From: Subtercola boreus | GTDB lineage: Bacteria > Actinomycetota > Actinomycetes > Actinomycetales > Microbacteriaceae | Assembly (NCBI RefSeq): GCF_006716115.1 | Contig: NZ_VFOO01000001.1 | Span: 1,860,001-1,924,000 of the forward strand | Length of the DNA: 64,000 nt | Direction of reading: 5' to 3' | Shown: in pieces, positions 53,173 through 62,123 of the stretch | Position numbering within the stretch: position 1 is the stretch's first letter | Layout of the letters: every line of letters begins with the position of its first letter | The notes under the pieces: generated by a model | Database searches by the model: none | Seen by the model: the letters and a program-made list of their open reading frames with translations, nothing else | Told to the model about the DNA's origin: nothing | Translations under genes and position numbers: made by a program

Positions 53173-55014
53173 GTCGGCCAGCACGTCGACGAAGTCTGCG
53201 TCGTGGGTGACCGCGACGAGTGCCGTGCCGGCGTCGAGCAGTTCGGCGAGGAGGGCGACGAGTTCGGCCCAGGTACGGGAGTCCTGGCCGAAGGTGGGCT
53301 CGTCGAGCACGAGGAGGGAGGGGCGGGTGGCGAGCACGGTGGCGACGGAGAGGCGGCGCTTCTCGCCTCCCGAGAGGGTGAACGGATTGGCCTCGGCGAG
53401 CGCTGACAGCCGGAGGCGGGCGAGGAGTTCGTCGACCCGTTCGTCGATCTCGCGCTGCGGGAGCCGGAGTGCGGCGGGGCCCACGGCGAGCTCCTTGCGG
53501 AGAGTGCCGCTGAGGAACTGGTGCTCCGGGTCCTGGAACACCGTGCCGATGCGGGTGAGGAGCTGCTTAGATGTCCAGCGGATGGGCGTGGGGCCGGCGC
53601 CTGCGGCGAGCGCGTCGCTCGCTTCGAGGACGCCGGCGGCTCTGCTGCTGGCGTCCCGGCGGGCGCGTTCGGCGCGGCGGTCTCCGCCGGGTCGGTCGCC
53701 TGCGGGGGGGATGAGGCCCGCGAGTGTGAGGGCGAGCGTCGACTTGCCCGCGCCGTTCGGCCCGGTGATGACGGTCGCGAGGCCGGCCTCGACGTCGAGC
53801 GTGAGGCCTTCCGCGACGGGCTCCCCTTTGATGCGCGCGACGGCGAGGTCGCGGGCGCGCAGCAGTGGCGGCGCCCCGGGTGATGGCGCAGCCGGTGCCC
53901 CCTGCTCGGCGGATCCGGTGTTGAGGTTCTCGAAATCGACGAACCGGCGGCCCTCGTCGAGTCCGTCGCGGAGAGCGCGGAGGTTCCGGCCAGGGCCGCC
54001 GATTCCGCTGCGCGCCGCGAGGTCAGCCGTGTCGGCGGTCGCAGGGAAGGCAGGGTGGGAAGGTGTTGCGGGCGCGCCGGAGGGCGCGGCCGTGGAGGCG
54101 CCCCCGGGTGTCGCGAACCCCGGGGCGGCGGGCGTTGCAGACAGCGGGGCGGTGGGGGCGGGCGGGGTGGGGAGGGTTGCGAGGGCGCGGGCGGGGCGCG
54201 GGGCGCGCAGCGGGCGGGCCGGCGGGAAGCCCGGCACCCAGACTCCGGATGCCGCGAGCTCGGCGCCGCGCGCACCGAGAACCGCGTCGGGCGAGCCGTC
54301 GGCCAGCACGCCGCCGCCGGGCGCGAGCACGACGACGCGGTCGACCACGTGCTGCCAGATCGAGACGCGATGTTCGATCACCACGAACGTCGCTTCGGAG
54401 TGCGCGAGCACGCGGGCCACGGCATCCCGTACCTCCACGACGCCCGCCGGGTCGAGGTTCGCGGTGGGCTCATCGAGCAGCAGGAGCCCGGGCTGCATCG
54501 CCAGAACACCGGCAAGCGCGAGCCGCTGCTTCTGGCCGCCCGAGAGCGCCGAGGTCGGGTGTGAAAGGGGGAGGTGGAGGCCGACGGCGTCCAGTGCGGA
54601 ACCGACTCGCCGCCAGATCTCCTCGCGCGGCACTCCGAGGTTCTCGCAGCCGAAGGCGACATCGTCGCCGACCCGCGCGAGCATGACCTGGGAGTCGGGG
54701 TCCTGCAGCAGCAGCCCCACCCGGCCCCGGGCATCCTGCGGCCGCGTGCCGCCGATGAGCAGCGACCCGCGTTCCTCGCCCTCGTCTGCCGCACCGAGCA
54801 CGCCCGCGAGCGCGCTGATGAGCGTCGACTTGCCGGCGCCGGACGCGCCGAGCAGCAGCACCCGCTCCCCCGCCGCGATCTCGAGGTCGAGCCCGTCGAC
54901 GGCCCACGCGCGTCGCCCGGCGTGCCGCCACCCCCACCCGCGCGCCGACACGTCCGCGCCGCCCGCACCGGCCCCGCCGCCCGCGGCGCTGCCGCGCGCG
55001 GCGCCGCCGCTCAC
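53125..55014 (-). CDS. ykoD: YkoD: fused double ATPase of ECF transporter
   Basis: 629-aa protein with two ABC cassettes. N-terminal cassette: Walker A GASGAGKST, signature LSGGQKQRLALAGVL, Walker B LLLLDEPTANLD, H-loop IEHR. C-terminal cassette: GPNGAGKST, LSGGEKRRLSVATVL, LLVLDEPTFGQD, VTHD. A long Pro/Ala/Thr linker (~265-350) and an Arg/Ala-rich insert after the second Walker A are unusual. GTG 55014 is taken as start; GTG at about 54950 is an alternative nearer the cassette. It energises uptake of a thiamine precursor. Confidence 0.9.
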   Translation of the reverse strand: MSGGAARGSAAGGGAGAGGADVSARGWGWRHAGRRAWAVDGLDLEIAAGERVLLLGASGAGKSTLISALAGVLGAADEGEERGSLLIGGTRPQDARGRVGLLLQDPDSQVMLARVGDDVAFGCENLGVPREEIWRRVGSALDAVGLHLPLSHPTSALSGGQKQRLALAGVLAMQPGLLLLDEPTANLDPAGVVEVRDAVARVLAHSEATFVVIEHRVSIWQHVVDRVVVLAPGGGVLADGSPDAVLGARGAELAASGVWVPGFPPARPLRAPRPARALATLPTPPAPTAPLSATPAAPGFATPGGASTAAPSGAPATPSHPAFPATADTADLAARSGIGGPGRNLRALRDGLDEGRRFVDFENLNTGSAEQGAPAAPSPGAPPLLRARDLAVARIKGEPVAEGLTLDVEAGLATVITGPNGAGKSTLALTLAGLIPPAGDRPGGDRRAERARRDASSRAAGVLEASDALAAGAGPTPIRWTSKQLLTRIGTVFQDPEHQFLSGTLRKELAVGPAALRLPQREIDERVDELLARLRLSALAEANPFTLSGGEKRRLSVATVLATRPSLLVLDEPTFGQDSRTWAELVALLAELLDAGTALVAVTHDADFVDVLADREFRMPGPPVPGGAA

Positions 55015-55162
55015 GCCGCCACCCCGCCGCCAACTCCTGTGAGCGCGGGCCGCGCAGCCGAGCGCGACGCGCGCTGCGGCCGCACTCGACAGGGGAGGCC
55101 GCACTCACCAGCGCGGGACCGTCCGGCGCGCGCGGGCGGCGCGGCAGACGGCACTGCGTGGC

Positions 55163-55831
55163 TCAGACCAGCGCCCGCGACTCGCGGCCGGCCGCGAAAC
55201 GGTTGAGCGCGCCGGTGGCCGCGATACCGCGCATCGCCAGCCACGACAGCAGCCCGGCGAGCACGATCCCCGACACGATCGACGTGGCCGAGTAGATCAG
55301 GATGAACGGGGTGTCCGACCCCGGGTACGACAGCGTCAGGTCGGTGATCGAGAGCGCGATGCCCGCCCCGACGCCCGCGAGCAGCGCCACCCAGATGCGG
55401 TAGCTCGAGTAGAGGAACAGCGCGAAGACGATCTCCGCTCCGAGCCCCTGCACGGCGCCCGAGAGGAGCGTCGTGATGCCCCACTGCGTGCCGATGAGCG
55501 CCGAGACGATCGCCGCCACGAGTTCGGTATAGAGGGCCGCGCCGGGCTTCCGGATGATCAACCCGCCCAACACGCCGGCGAACAGCCAGCCGCCATTGAA
55601 CAGGCCCTGGAGACCCGGCAGGGCCGCGCTCAGCGGGGTCGTGACGGGGTTGTAGGCGAGCCCCCACGCCCAGAAGATGAGGCCGGCGGCCACACCGATG
55701 ACGCTGGCTGTGATGATGTCGACCACCCGCCAGCGGAAGCGCCCTCCGAAGCCCCGACCCGAGCCGGAGCCCGCGTCTGAACCCGAGGTGGATGAACCGG
55801 TGTTCCGGAGATCTGCAGTTGTTGCGTGCAC
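55163..55831 (-). CDS. ykoE: YkoE: substrate-binding (S) subunit of thiamine-precursor ECF transporter
   Basis: 222-aa membrane protein with about six helices, matching YkoE (GLIFWAWGLAYNPVTTPLSAALPGLQGLFNGGWLFAGVLGGL region typical of the family). GTG 55831 is preferred because AAAGGG lies eight bases upstream; ATG 55864 is an alternative start closer to the riboswitch. First gene after a TPP riboswitch, so it is shut off when thiamine pyrophosphate is plentiful. The gap to ykoD (148 bp) is very GC-rich with weak inverted repeats only. Confidence 0.92.
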   Translation of the reverse strand: MHATTADLRNTGSSTSGSDAGSGSGRGFGGRFRWRVVDIITASVIGVAAGLIFWAWGLAYNPVTTPLSAALPGLQGLFNGGWLFAGVLGGLIIRKPGAALYTELVAAIVSALIGTQWGITTLLSGAVQGLGAEIVFALFLYSSYRIWVALLAGVGAGIALSITDLTLSYPGSDTPFILIYSATSIVSGIVLAGLLSWLAMRGIAATGALNRFAAGRESRALV

Positions 55832-55880
55832 TGTCGTGCCCTTTCGTCGATACGAATGAGGCACGGGTTCTGTGAGATTG

Positions 55881-55970
55881 TCCTCCCTGCGCTGGCATGA
55901 TCCAGATCAGGTTCGACGGTCGAAGGTTGAGAACCTTCCTCTCAGCCCGGCTCACCGGACTCCCGTGTTG
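55881..55970 (-). promoter_or_regulatory. TPP (THI-box) riboswitch
   Basis: On the minus strand the conserved elements follow in order: CCGGGCTGAGAGG, then GAACCTGATCTGG, ATCATGCCAGCGCAGGGAGG. These are the pyrimidine- and pyrophosphate-sensing arms of the TPP aptamer. It ends 17 nt before ATG 55864 and 50 nt before GTG 55831; with no T-tract terminator, translational control is likely. Confidence 0.96.
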
Positions 55971-55998
55971 CCTGAAGTATCCCATAGTGTGAGGTTCT

Positions 55999-56388
55999 AT
56001 GCAGGTCCTCATCGTTCTCGCCGTGCTGATCGTGGTCGCGGGGCTGTTCCTCGCCGTGCGCGCGCACCGGCACATGACCGAGACCTGGCTGCTGCGGAAG
56101 GGCACCCGCGCGCCCGGCCAGGCCGTGACCGTCGCTCCCCCGCTCTCCGCCGGCCTGATCTCCCGGCTGGCGACGACGGTCACGATCATCTCCTACACCT
56201 CCGCGGATGGCGCAGCCCGCAGTCTGGTGCCGCGTTCGGGCGCAGCCACCTTCAAGATCGCCGGCGCGAGCGGCGGGGTGACCGTGCTCTACGACGGGGC
56301 GCATCCGCTCAAGGAGGACCGGATCCGCGTGGGCTTCGGCCGGACCCCGGAGCGGTGGCACCGGGTCCGCATCCGACAGGCTGCATAG
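55999..56388 (+). CDS. Hypothetical single-pass membrane protein
   Basis: 129-aa protein with an N-terminal helix (residues ~2-21, QVLIVLAVLIVVAGLFLAV) and a basic soluble domain with TVTIISYTSADGAARSLVP and LYDGAHPLKEDRIRVGF, resembling DUF3592-type small beta domains. Divergent from the TPP riboswitch. TAGTGT eight bases before the ATG is a possible -10. No function assigned. Confidence 0.72.
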   Translation: MQVLIVLAVLIVVAGLFLAVRAHRHMTETWLLRKGTRAPGQAVTVAPPLSAGLISRLATTVTIISYTSADGAARSLVPRSGAATFKIAGASGGVTVLYDGAHPLKEDRIRVGFGRTPERWHRVRIRQAA

Positions 56389-56440
56389 CGCACGAAGGTG
56401 AACGCCCGGCCCCCGGGAAGAAGTGTGAAAAACTGGGGTC

Positions 56441-57364
56441 ATGCAGTTGCGAATCTTCACAGAACCCCAGCAGGGGGCCAGCTATGACGATCTCCTCGCC
56501 GTTGCACAGGCCACCGAGCGGCTGGGGTTCGATGCCTTCTTCCGCTCCGACCACTACCTGCGGATGGGCGACGGCGACGGCCTGCCCGGCCCGACCGACG
56601 CCTGGACCACCCTCGCGGGCCTCGCCCGGGAGACCAGCCGCATCAAGCTGGGCACGCTCGTGTCGAGCGTCACCTACCGGCACCCGGGCATCTTCGCGAT
56701 CCAGGTCGCCCAGGTCGACCAGATGTCAGGCGGCCGCGCCGAACTCGGGCTCGGCACGGGCTGGTTCGAAGCCGAGCACCTGGCGTACGGCATCCCGTTC
56801 CCACAGAAGCGGTTCGGGATGCTCGAGGAGCAGCTCGAGATCATCGAGGGCCTCTACGGTACCCCCGCCGGCGAGAAGTACTCCTTCGAGGGCGAGCACT
56901 ATCGACTCGTGGACTCCCCCGCCCTGCCGAAGCCTGTGCAGACCCCGTTGCCCGTGATCGTCGGCGGCAACGGGACGAACCGCACCCCGGCCATCGCGGC
57001 GCGCTTCGCAACCGAGTTCAACACGCCGTTCGCCAGCATCGAGGCCACCGGCCCCCAGTTCGACCGCGTGCGGAGCGCCTGCGAGGCGATCGACCGCGAC
57101 CCGTCGAGCATGACCTACTCGTCCGCCCTCGCGGTGGTCGTCGGCGCCGACGAGGCAGAGTTCCTCCGGCGCGCCGAGGCGATCGGGCGCGACCCCGAAG
57201 AGCTGCGGGCATCGAGTATCGCCGGTACGGCATCCGAAGCCATCGACCGCATCAACGCCCTGGGGCAGCTCGGCGCAGAACGCGTCTACCTCCAGGTGAA
57301 CGACCTGCACGATCTGGAGCAGCTGGAATTCATCGCGGCCGAGATCGCGCCGCACGTACAGTAG
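56441..57364 (+). CDS. LLM class flavin/F420-dependent oxidoreductase
   Basis: 307-aa TIM-barrel oxidoreductase of the luciferase-like monooxygenase superfamily. Family blocks are FRSDHYLRMGDGDGLPGPTDAW, IKLGTLVSSVTYRHPGIFAIQVAQVDQMSGGRAELGLGTGWF and PLPVIVGGNGTNRTPAIAARFA. Actinobacterial members of this type usually use F420, but FMN cannot be excluded. No neighbouring gene indicates the substrate. Confidence 0.92.
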   Translation: MQLRIFTEPQQGASYDDLLAVAQATERLGFDAFFRSDHYLRMGDGDGLPGPTDAWTTLAGLARETSRIKLGTLVSSVTYRHPGIFAIQVAQVDQMSGGRAELGLGTGWFEAEHLAYGIPFPQKRFGMLEEQLEIIEGLYGTPAGEKYSFEGEHYRLVDSPALPKPVQTPLPVIVGGNGTNRTPAIAARFATEFNTPFASIEATGPQFDRVRSACEAIDRDPSSMTYSSALAVVVGADEAEFLRRAEAIGRDPEELRASSIAGTASEAIDRINALGQLGAERVYLQVNDLHDLEQLEFIAAEIAPHVQ

Positions 57365-57428
57365 GACCGGTCTGTGTGCTGCGCCCACCCGGGGCGCCGC
57401 CCGGCCGTGCAATCTTGAGGAGTGACCT

Positions 57429-59633
57429 GTGGACAGTTGGCCTGGATCCGCGTATCCGTTGGGGGGGACCTTCGACGGCAGCGGCACCAACTTCGCCCTC
57501 TTCAGTGAGGGTGCCGAGAAAGTCGAACTCTGCCTGTTCGGAGAGAAGGGTGCGGAGACGCGCGTGCTGCTGCACGAAGTCGACGCGTTCGTCTGGCACT
57601 GCTACTTGCCGCAGGTGCAGCCGGGCCAGCGGTACGGCTACCGCGTGTACGGGCCATACGACCCGGCGAACGGGCAGCGGTTCAACCCGAACAAGCTGCT
57701 GCTCGACCCGTATGCGAAGGCGACGAGCGGAACGATCGACTGGGACCAGTCCCTCTTCTCGTACAACTTCGGCGACCCCGACAGCGAGAACGACCTCGAT
57801 TCGGCCAAGCACATGATGTTCGGCGTCGTGATCAACCCGTTCTTCGACTGGTCGGGCGACCGCGTGCTGAAGGTGCCCTACCAGGACACGATCATCTATG
57901 AGGCGCACGTGAAGGGGCTCACCGAGCTCAACCACGAGATCCCGAAGGACCAGCGCGGCACCTACGCCGGCATCGCGCACCCGGCGACCATCGAGCACCT
58001 CCAGAAGCTCGGCATCACCTCGCTCGAACTGATGCCCGTGCACCAGTTCGTGCAGGACAGCACGCTGCTCGACAAGGGCCTCTCGAACTACTGGGGCTAC
58101 AACACGATCGGCTTCTTCGCCCCGCACAGCTCCTACTCCTCGGCCGGCGAGCGCGGCCAGCAGGTCCAGGAGTTCAAGGGCATGGTCAAGGCCTTGCACG
58201 CGGCGAACATCGAAGTGATTCTGGATGTCGTGTACAACCACACCGCCGAGGGCAACCATCTGGGCCCGACGATCTCCTTCCGGGGCATCGACAATGAGGC
58301 GTACTACCGGGTCATGGACGATGACAAGCGGTACTACATGGACTACACCGGCACCGGCAACACCCTGAACGTGCGGCATCCGCACTCCCTTCAGCTCATC
58401 ATGGACTCGCTCCGGTACTGGGTGACCGAGATGCACGTCGACGGCTTCCGGTTCGACCTCGCAAGCACCCTGGCGCGCGAGTTCTACGACGTCGACCGCC
58501 TGTCGAGCTTCTTCGAGCTCGTGCAGCAGGATCCGGTGGTCTCGCAGGTCAAACTGATCGCCGAGCCCTGGGACGTCGGGCCGGGCGGCTACCAGGTCGG
58601 CAACTTCCCGCCCCAGTGGTCGGAGTGGAACGGCAAGTACCGCGACACCGTGCGCGACTTCTGGCGCGGCGAGCCGTCGACGCTCGGCGAGTTCGCGTCG
58701 AGGTTCACCGGCTCGGCCGACCTCTACGAGCACTCCGGCCGACGCCCTGTGGCGTCGATCAACTTCGTCACCGCGCACGACGGCTTCACGCTGGCCGACC
58801 TCGTCTCGTACAACGAGAAGCACAACGACGCCAACGGCGAAGACGGCAACGACGGAGAGGCCTCCAACCGCAGCTGGAACTGCGGGGCGGAGGGCCCGAC
58901 GGAGGACACCGCCATCCGGAGCCTGCGCGCCCGCCAGCAGCGCAACTTCCTCGCGACGCTGCTGCTCAGCCAGGGCGTGCCGATGCTGCTGCACGGCGAT
59001 GAACTCGGCCGCACCCAGAACGGCAACAACAACACCTACGCACAGGACAACGAGATCTCGTGGGTGCACTGGAAGCGCGCCGACGAACCCCTCACCGAGT
59101 TCACCGCGGCCCTGATGCGGCTCCGTAAGGAGCACCCGACCTTCCGGCGATCGCGCTTCTTCGACGGCCGGCCCGTGCGGCGCGGGCGCGGCGAGCCCCT
59201 GCCCGACATCGTGTGGCTGAACCCCGACGCGCTCGAGATGGAGCCGGAGGAGTGGGATGCACCGCTCCACCGTTCGCTCGGCGTGTTCCTCAACGGGCAG
59301 GGCATCCGGGGCCGCGACTACCGCGGCGAGCGTGTCGTCGACGTGAACTTCCTCGTCTACTTCAATGCAGACGATTCGGATGTCGCGTTCACCCTCCCCT
59401 CGGCCGAGTACGGTTCGGCGTGGGACGTCGTGATCGACACGGCGGGCCAGGCCACCGACGAGGCACCCTCCCGCCCCGGTGACGTGCTCACCGTCTGGCC
59501 GAAATCGATGATGGTGCTGCGCGCCCACCGTCGCGAGACCACCGACCCCGATCACTCCGTCGCTGCGTCGCTCAGCAGCATGACGGGTGCGATTCCCACG
59601 ATCATCCCTGCCACCCGGCCGTCGGCCGGCTAG
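57429..59633 (+). CDS. glgX: Glycogen debranching enzyme GlgX
   Basis: 734-aa GH13 isoamylase-type hydrolase cutting alpha-1,6 branches of limit glycogen. An N-terminal CBM48 domain (~10-100) precedes the barrel: region I DVVYNHTAEG, region II GFRFDLAST (Asp nucleophile), region III AEPWD (Glu acid), region IV TAHDGFTL. GTG 57429 has GAGGAG upstream. It begins a cluster with treY and treZ and supplies linear maltodextrins for them. Confidence 0.96.
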   Translation: MDSWPGSAYPLGGTFDGSGTNFALFSEGAEKVELCLFGEKGAETRVLLHEVDAFVWHCYLPQVQPGQRYGYRVYGPYDPANGQRFNPNKLLLDPYAKATSGTIDWDQSLFSYNFGDPDSENDLDSAKHMMFGVVINPFFDWSGDRVLKVPYQDTIIYEAHVKGLTELNHEIPKDQRGTYAGIAHPATIEHLQKLGITSLELMPVHQFVQDSTLLDKGLSNYWGYNTIGFFAPHSSYSSAGERGQQVQEFKGMVKALHAANIEVILDVVYNHTAEGNHLGPTISFRGIDNEAYYRVMDDDKRYYMDYTGTGNTLNVRHPHSLQLIMDSLRYWVTEMHVDGFRFDLASTLAREFYDVDRLSSFFELVQQDPVVSQVKLIAEPWDVGPGGYQVGNFPPQWSEWNGKYRDTVRDFWRGEPSTLGEFASRFTGSADLYEHSGRRPVASINFVTAHDGFTLADLVSYNEKHNDANGEDGNDGEASNRSWNCGAEGPTEDTAIRSLRARQQRNFLATLLLSQGVPMLLHGDELGRTQNGNNNTYAQDNEISWVHWKRADEPLTEFTAALMRLRKEHPTFRRSRFFDGRPVRRGRGEPLPDIVWLNPDALEMEPEEWDAPLHRSLGVFLNGQGIRGRDYRGERVVDVNFLVYFNADDSDVAFTLPSAEYGSAWDVVIDTAGQATDEAPSRPGDVLTVWPKSMMVLRAHRRETTDPDHSVAASLSSMTGAIPTIIPATRPSAG

Positions 59634-59642
59634 CCCCTCATC

Positions 59643-59681
59643 ACCCCGCGGGGGGCCCGGTTCGCCGGGTTCCCGCGGGGT
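59643..59681 (+). terminator. Hairpin with TTCG loop after glgX
   Basis: ACCCCGCGG-GGG-CCCGG, TTCG loop, CCGGG-TT-CCCGCGGGGT: a long stem closed by a very stable TTCG tetraloop, 10 bp after the glgX stop. No T-tract, so read-through into treY is possible. Confidence 0.65.
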
Positions 59682-59699
59682 CTCCACGAGACGAGACCC

Positions 59700-62111
59700 A
59701 TGCCTGCTCCTGCCCCCAAGTCGACCTACCGCCTGCAGATCACCCCCTCGTTCACTCTCGACGATGCGGCGGCCACAGCCGGCTACATCCACGATCTGGG
59801 CGCGGACTGGCTCTACTTCTCCCCGCTCCTGAAGGCCGAGAAGGGCAGCGACCACGGCTACGACGTGGTCGACCACTCGGTCATCGACCCCGACCGGGGC
59901 GGTGCGGCGGGTCTGGATGCCGCGGTAGCCGCCGCGCGCGCCCTGGGGCTCGGCGTGCTGATCGACATCGTGCCGAACCATGTCGGTGTGGCGACGCCCA
60001 CCATCAGCGGCTGGTGGTGGGACCTGCTGAAGCACGGCCGCTCCTCGGCGTTCGCGTCGTACTTCGACGTCGACTGGTCGTTCGGCGAGGGCAAGGTGCG
60101 CATACCTGTGCTCGGTTCGGCACCGGTCGCGGGCGAGGAGATCGAAGGGCTCGAAATCGTCGGCGACGAGCTGCACTACTACGACAACGTGTACCCGATC
60201 GCGCCGGGGACCGCGTCTGCGGGCTCCCCCACCGCCGTGCTCGAACGCCAGAACTACGAGCTGATGGACTGGCGGCGCGCCGACGACAAGCTCAACTACC
60301 GGCGCTTCTTCGCCGTGAACTCGCTCGCGGGCATCCGGGTCGAGGAGCAGATCGTCTTCGACGACTCGCATGTCGAGATCGCGCGCTGGTTCCGCGAAGG
60401 CCTCGCCGACGGCCTGCGGGTCGACCACCCCGATGGGCTCCGCGACCCGGAAGGCTACCTCGAACGTCTTGCGACGCTCACCGGACAGGGCTACGTGCTG
60501 GTCGAGAAGATCCTCGAGGGGCGCGAGCAGCTGCCGTCATCGTGGCCCACCGCGGGCACGACGGGGTACGACGCACTGGCCGACTTCGACCGGGTGCTGG
60601 TGGACCCTGCCGGGCAGGCGGCGCTGGATGCCCTCGACCAGGCGTCGGCAACGGACGACCGGCCCGTGCCCGCCTCGTTCGAGTCGCTCATCCACACCAC
60701 GAAGCGTGGCATCGCCGACGGCATCCTGCGCTCGGAGGTGCTGCGCATCCAGCGTGACCTCGCCGCGAGCGGTGCTCTCGACGGCGCTGCGGGAGCGCTG
60801 GCGGGTGGCGCGGCTGGCCCGGGCGCGTCCGGGCCCGACGCCTCCGGCATCGACGTTCTCGACGACTCGGTCGCCGACGCGATCGCCGAACTGCTCACCT
60901 GCTTCCCGGTGTACCGCTCCTACCTGCCGCTCGGGCTCGACCAGCTCGAGGCTGCGGCGTCTCTTGCCGTGTCGCATCGGCCGGAACTGGCGTCCGCGAT
61001 CGAGGCGATCCTCCCGGCGCTCTCGGATGCGTCGAACGAGGCCGCGAAGCGCTTCCAGCAGACCTCCGGCATGGTGATGGCGAAGGGCGTCGAAGACACG
61101 GCGTTCTACCGCTACAACCGGCTCACCTCGTTGAACGAGGTCGGGGCCGATCCGGGTGAGTTCGCGGTGGATGTGGCCGAGTTCCACAAACGCCAGGTGG
61201 CGCGCCTCCGGAACTACCCGCACGCCATGACCACCCTCTCGACCCATGACACCAAGCGCGGGGAGGACACCCGGGCACGCATCAGCGTCATCTCCGAGCT
61301 GCCGGAGGAGTGGGCATCCACTCTGCGCCAGCTCCGCTCGCTCACCCCGCTCGGCGACGCCCAGCTCGAGAACCTGCTCTGGCAGGCCATCGTCGGCGCG
61401 TGGCCGGCGTCACGGGAGCGGCTGCACGCCTACGCGGAGAAGGCCTCCCGCGAGGCCGGCGACTCGACCGGTTGGCTCGACGTGGACGAAGCTTTCGAAG
61501 CGAAGATGCACGGGCTCATCGACAGTGTGTTCGACAATCCGGCTGTGACCGCGATCCTGTCGGCGTTCATCGCGAAGGTGGAACAGCCCGGCTGGTCGAA
61601 CTCGCTCTCGCTGAAGCTGCTGCAGCTCACCGCACCCGGTTCGCCCGATGTCTACCAGGGCAGCGAGCTGTGGGAGACGTCGCTGGTCGACCCCGACAAC
61701 CGGCGACCGATCGACTACGCGAAGCGGCGCACACTGCTGGCGTCGATCGACGGCGGGCTGCGGCCGGCGATCGATGCGACCGGAGCGGCGAAACTGCTGG
61801 TCACGTCTCGGGCGCTGCGGCTGAAGCGCGACCGGCCGGGACTGTTCGAGGGCTACCGTCCGCTGGTCGCGACAGGTTCCGCGGCGGCTCACGTCATCGC
61901 GTTCGACCGCGACCAGGCCGTGACTGTCGCGACGCGGCTGCCCGTCGGTCTCGCAGCCGCCGGCGGCTGGGGCGACACCTCTCTCGAGTTGGATGCGGCG
62001 CGCGTCGTCGACGTGATCACGGGCCGGTCGTTCGACGGCTCCCGCATCCTTCTGGCAGACCTGCTCGATGAATACCCGGTCGCGCTGCTCGCGCCGGCAA
62101 CCGAAGCGTAG
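59700..62111 (+). CDS. treY: Maltooligosyl trehalose synthase TreY
   Basis: 803-aa GH13 enzyme that converts the reducing-end maltose of maltodextrins to a trehalose unit. Diagnostic segments: [26 protein letters not shown]-type [25 protein letters not shown] (nucleophile region), [13 protein letters not shown] (acid Glu), [32 protein letters not shown] and the end [14 protein letters not shown] ~25-aa Gly/Ala insert near residue 365 is unusual. treZ follows after 12 bp. Confidence 0.97.
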   Translation: MPAPAPKSTYRLQITPSFTLDDAAATAGYIHDLGADWLYFSPLLKAEKGSDHGYDVVDHSVIDPDRGGAAGLDAAVAAARALGLGVLIDIVPNHVGVATPTISGWWWDLLKHGRSSAFASYFDVDWSFGEGKVRIPVLGSAPVAGEEIEGLEIVGDELHYYDNVYPIAPGTASAGSPTAVLERQNYELMDWRRADDKLNYRRFFAVNSLAGIRVEEQIVFDDSHVEIARWFREGLADGLRVDHPDGLRDPEGYLERLATLTGQGYVLVEKILEGREQLPSSWPTAGTTGYDALADFDRVLVDPAGQAALDALDQASATDDRPVPASFESLIHTTKRGIADGILRSEVLRIQRDLAASGALDGAAGALAGGAAGPGASGPDASGIDVLDDSVADAIAELLTCFPVYRSYLPLGLDQLEAAASLAVSHRPELASAIEAILPALSDASNEAAKRFQQTSGMVMAKGVEDTAFYRYNRLTSLNEVGADPGEFAVDVAEFHKRQVARLRNYPHAMTTLSTHDTKRGEDTRARISVISELPEEWASTLRQLRSLTPLGDAQLENLLWQAIVGAWPASRERLHAYAEKASREAGDSTGWLDVDEAFEAKMHGLIDSVFDNPAVTAILSAFIAKVEQPGWSNSLSLKLLQLTAPGSPDVYQGSELWETSLVDPDNRRPIDYAKRRTLLASIDGGLRPAIDATGAAKLLVTSRALRLKRDRPGLFEGYRPLVATGSAAAHVIAFDRDQAVTVATRLPVGLAAAGGWGDTSLELDAARVVDVITGRSFDGSRILLADLLDEYPVALLAPATEA

Positions 62112-62123
62112 AGGCGAAGCGAC

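Noticed and set aside
57330-60428. 1032-codon frame antisense to glgX and treY
   Set aside because: Antisense shadow; the plus strand holds intact GH13 enzymes.
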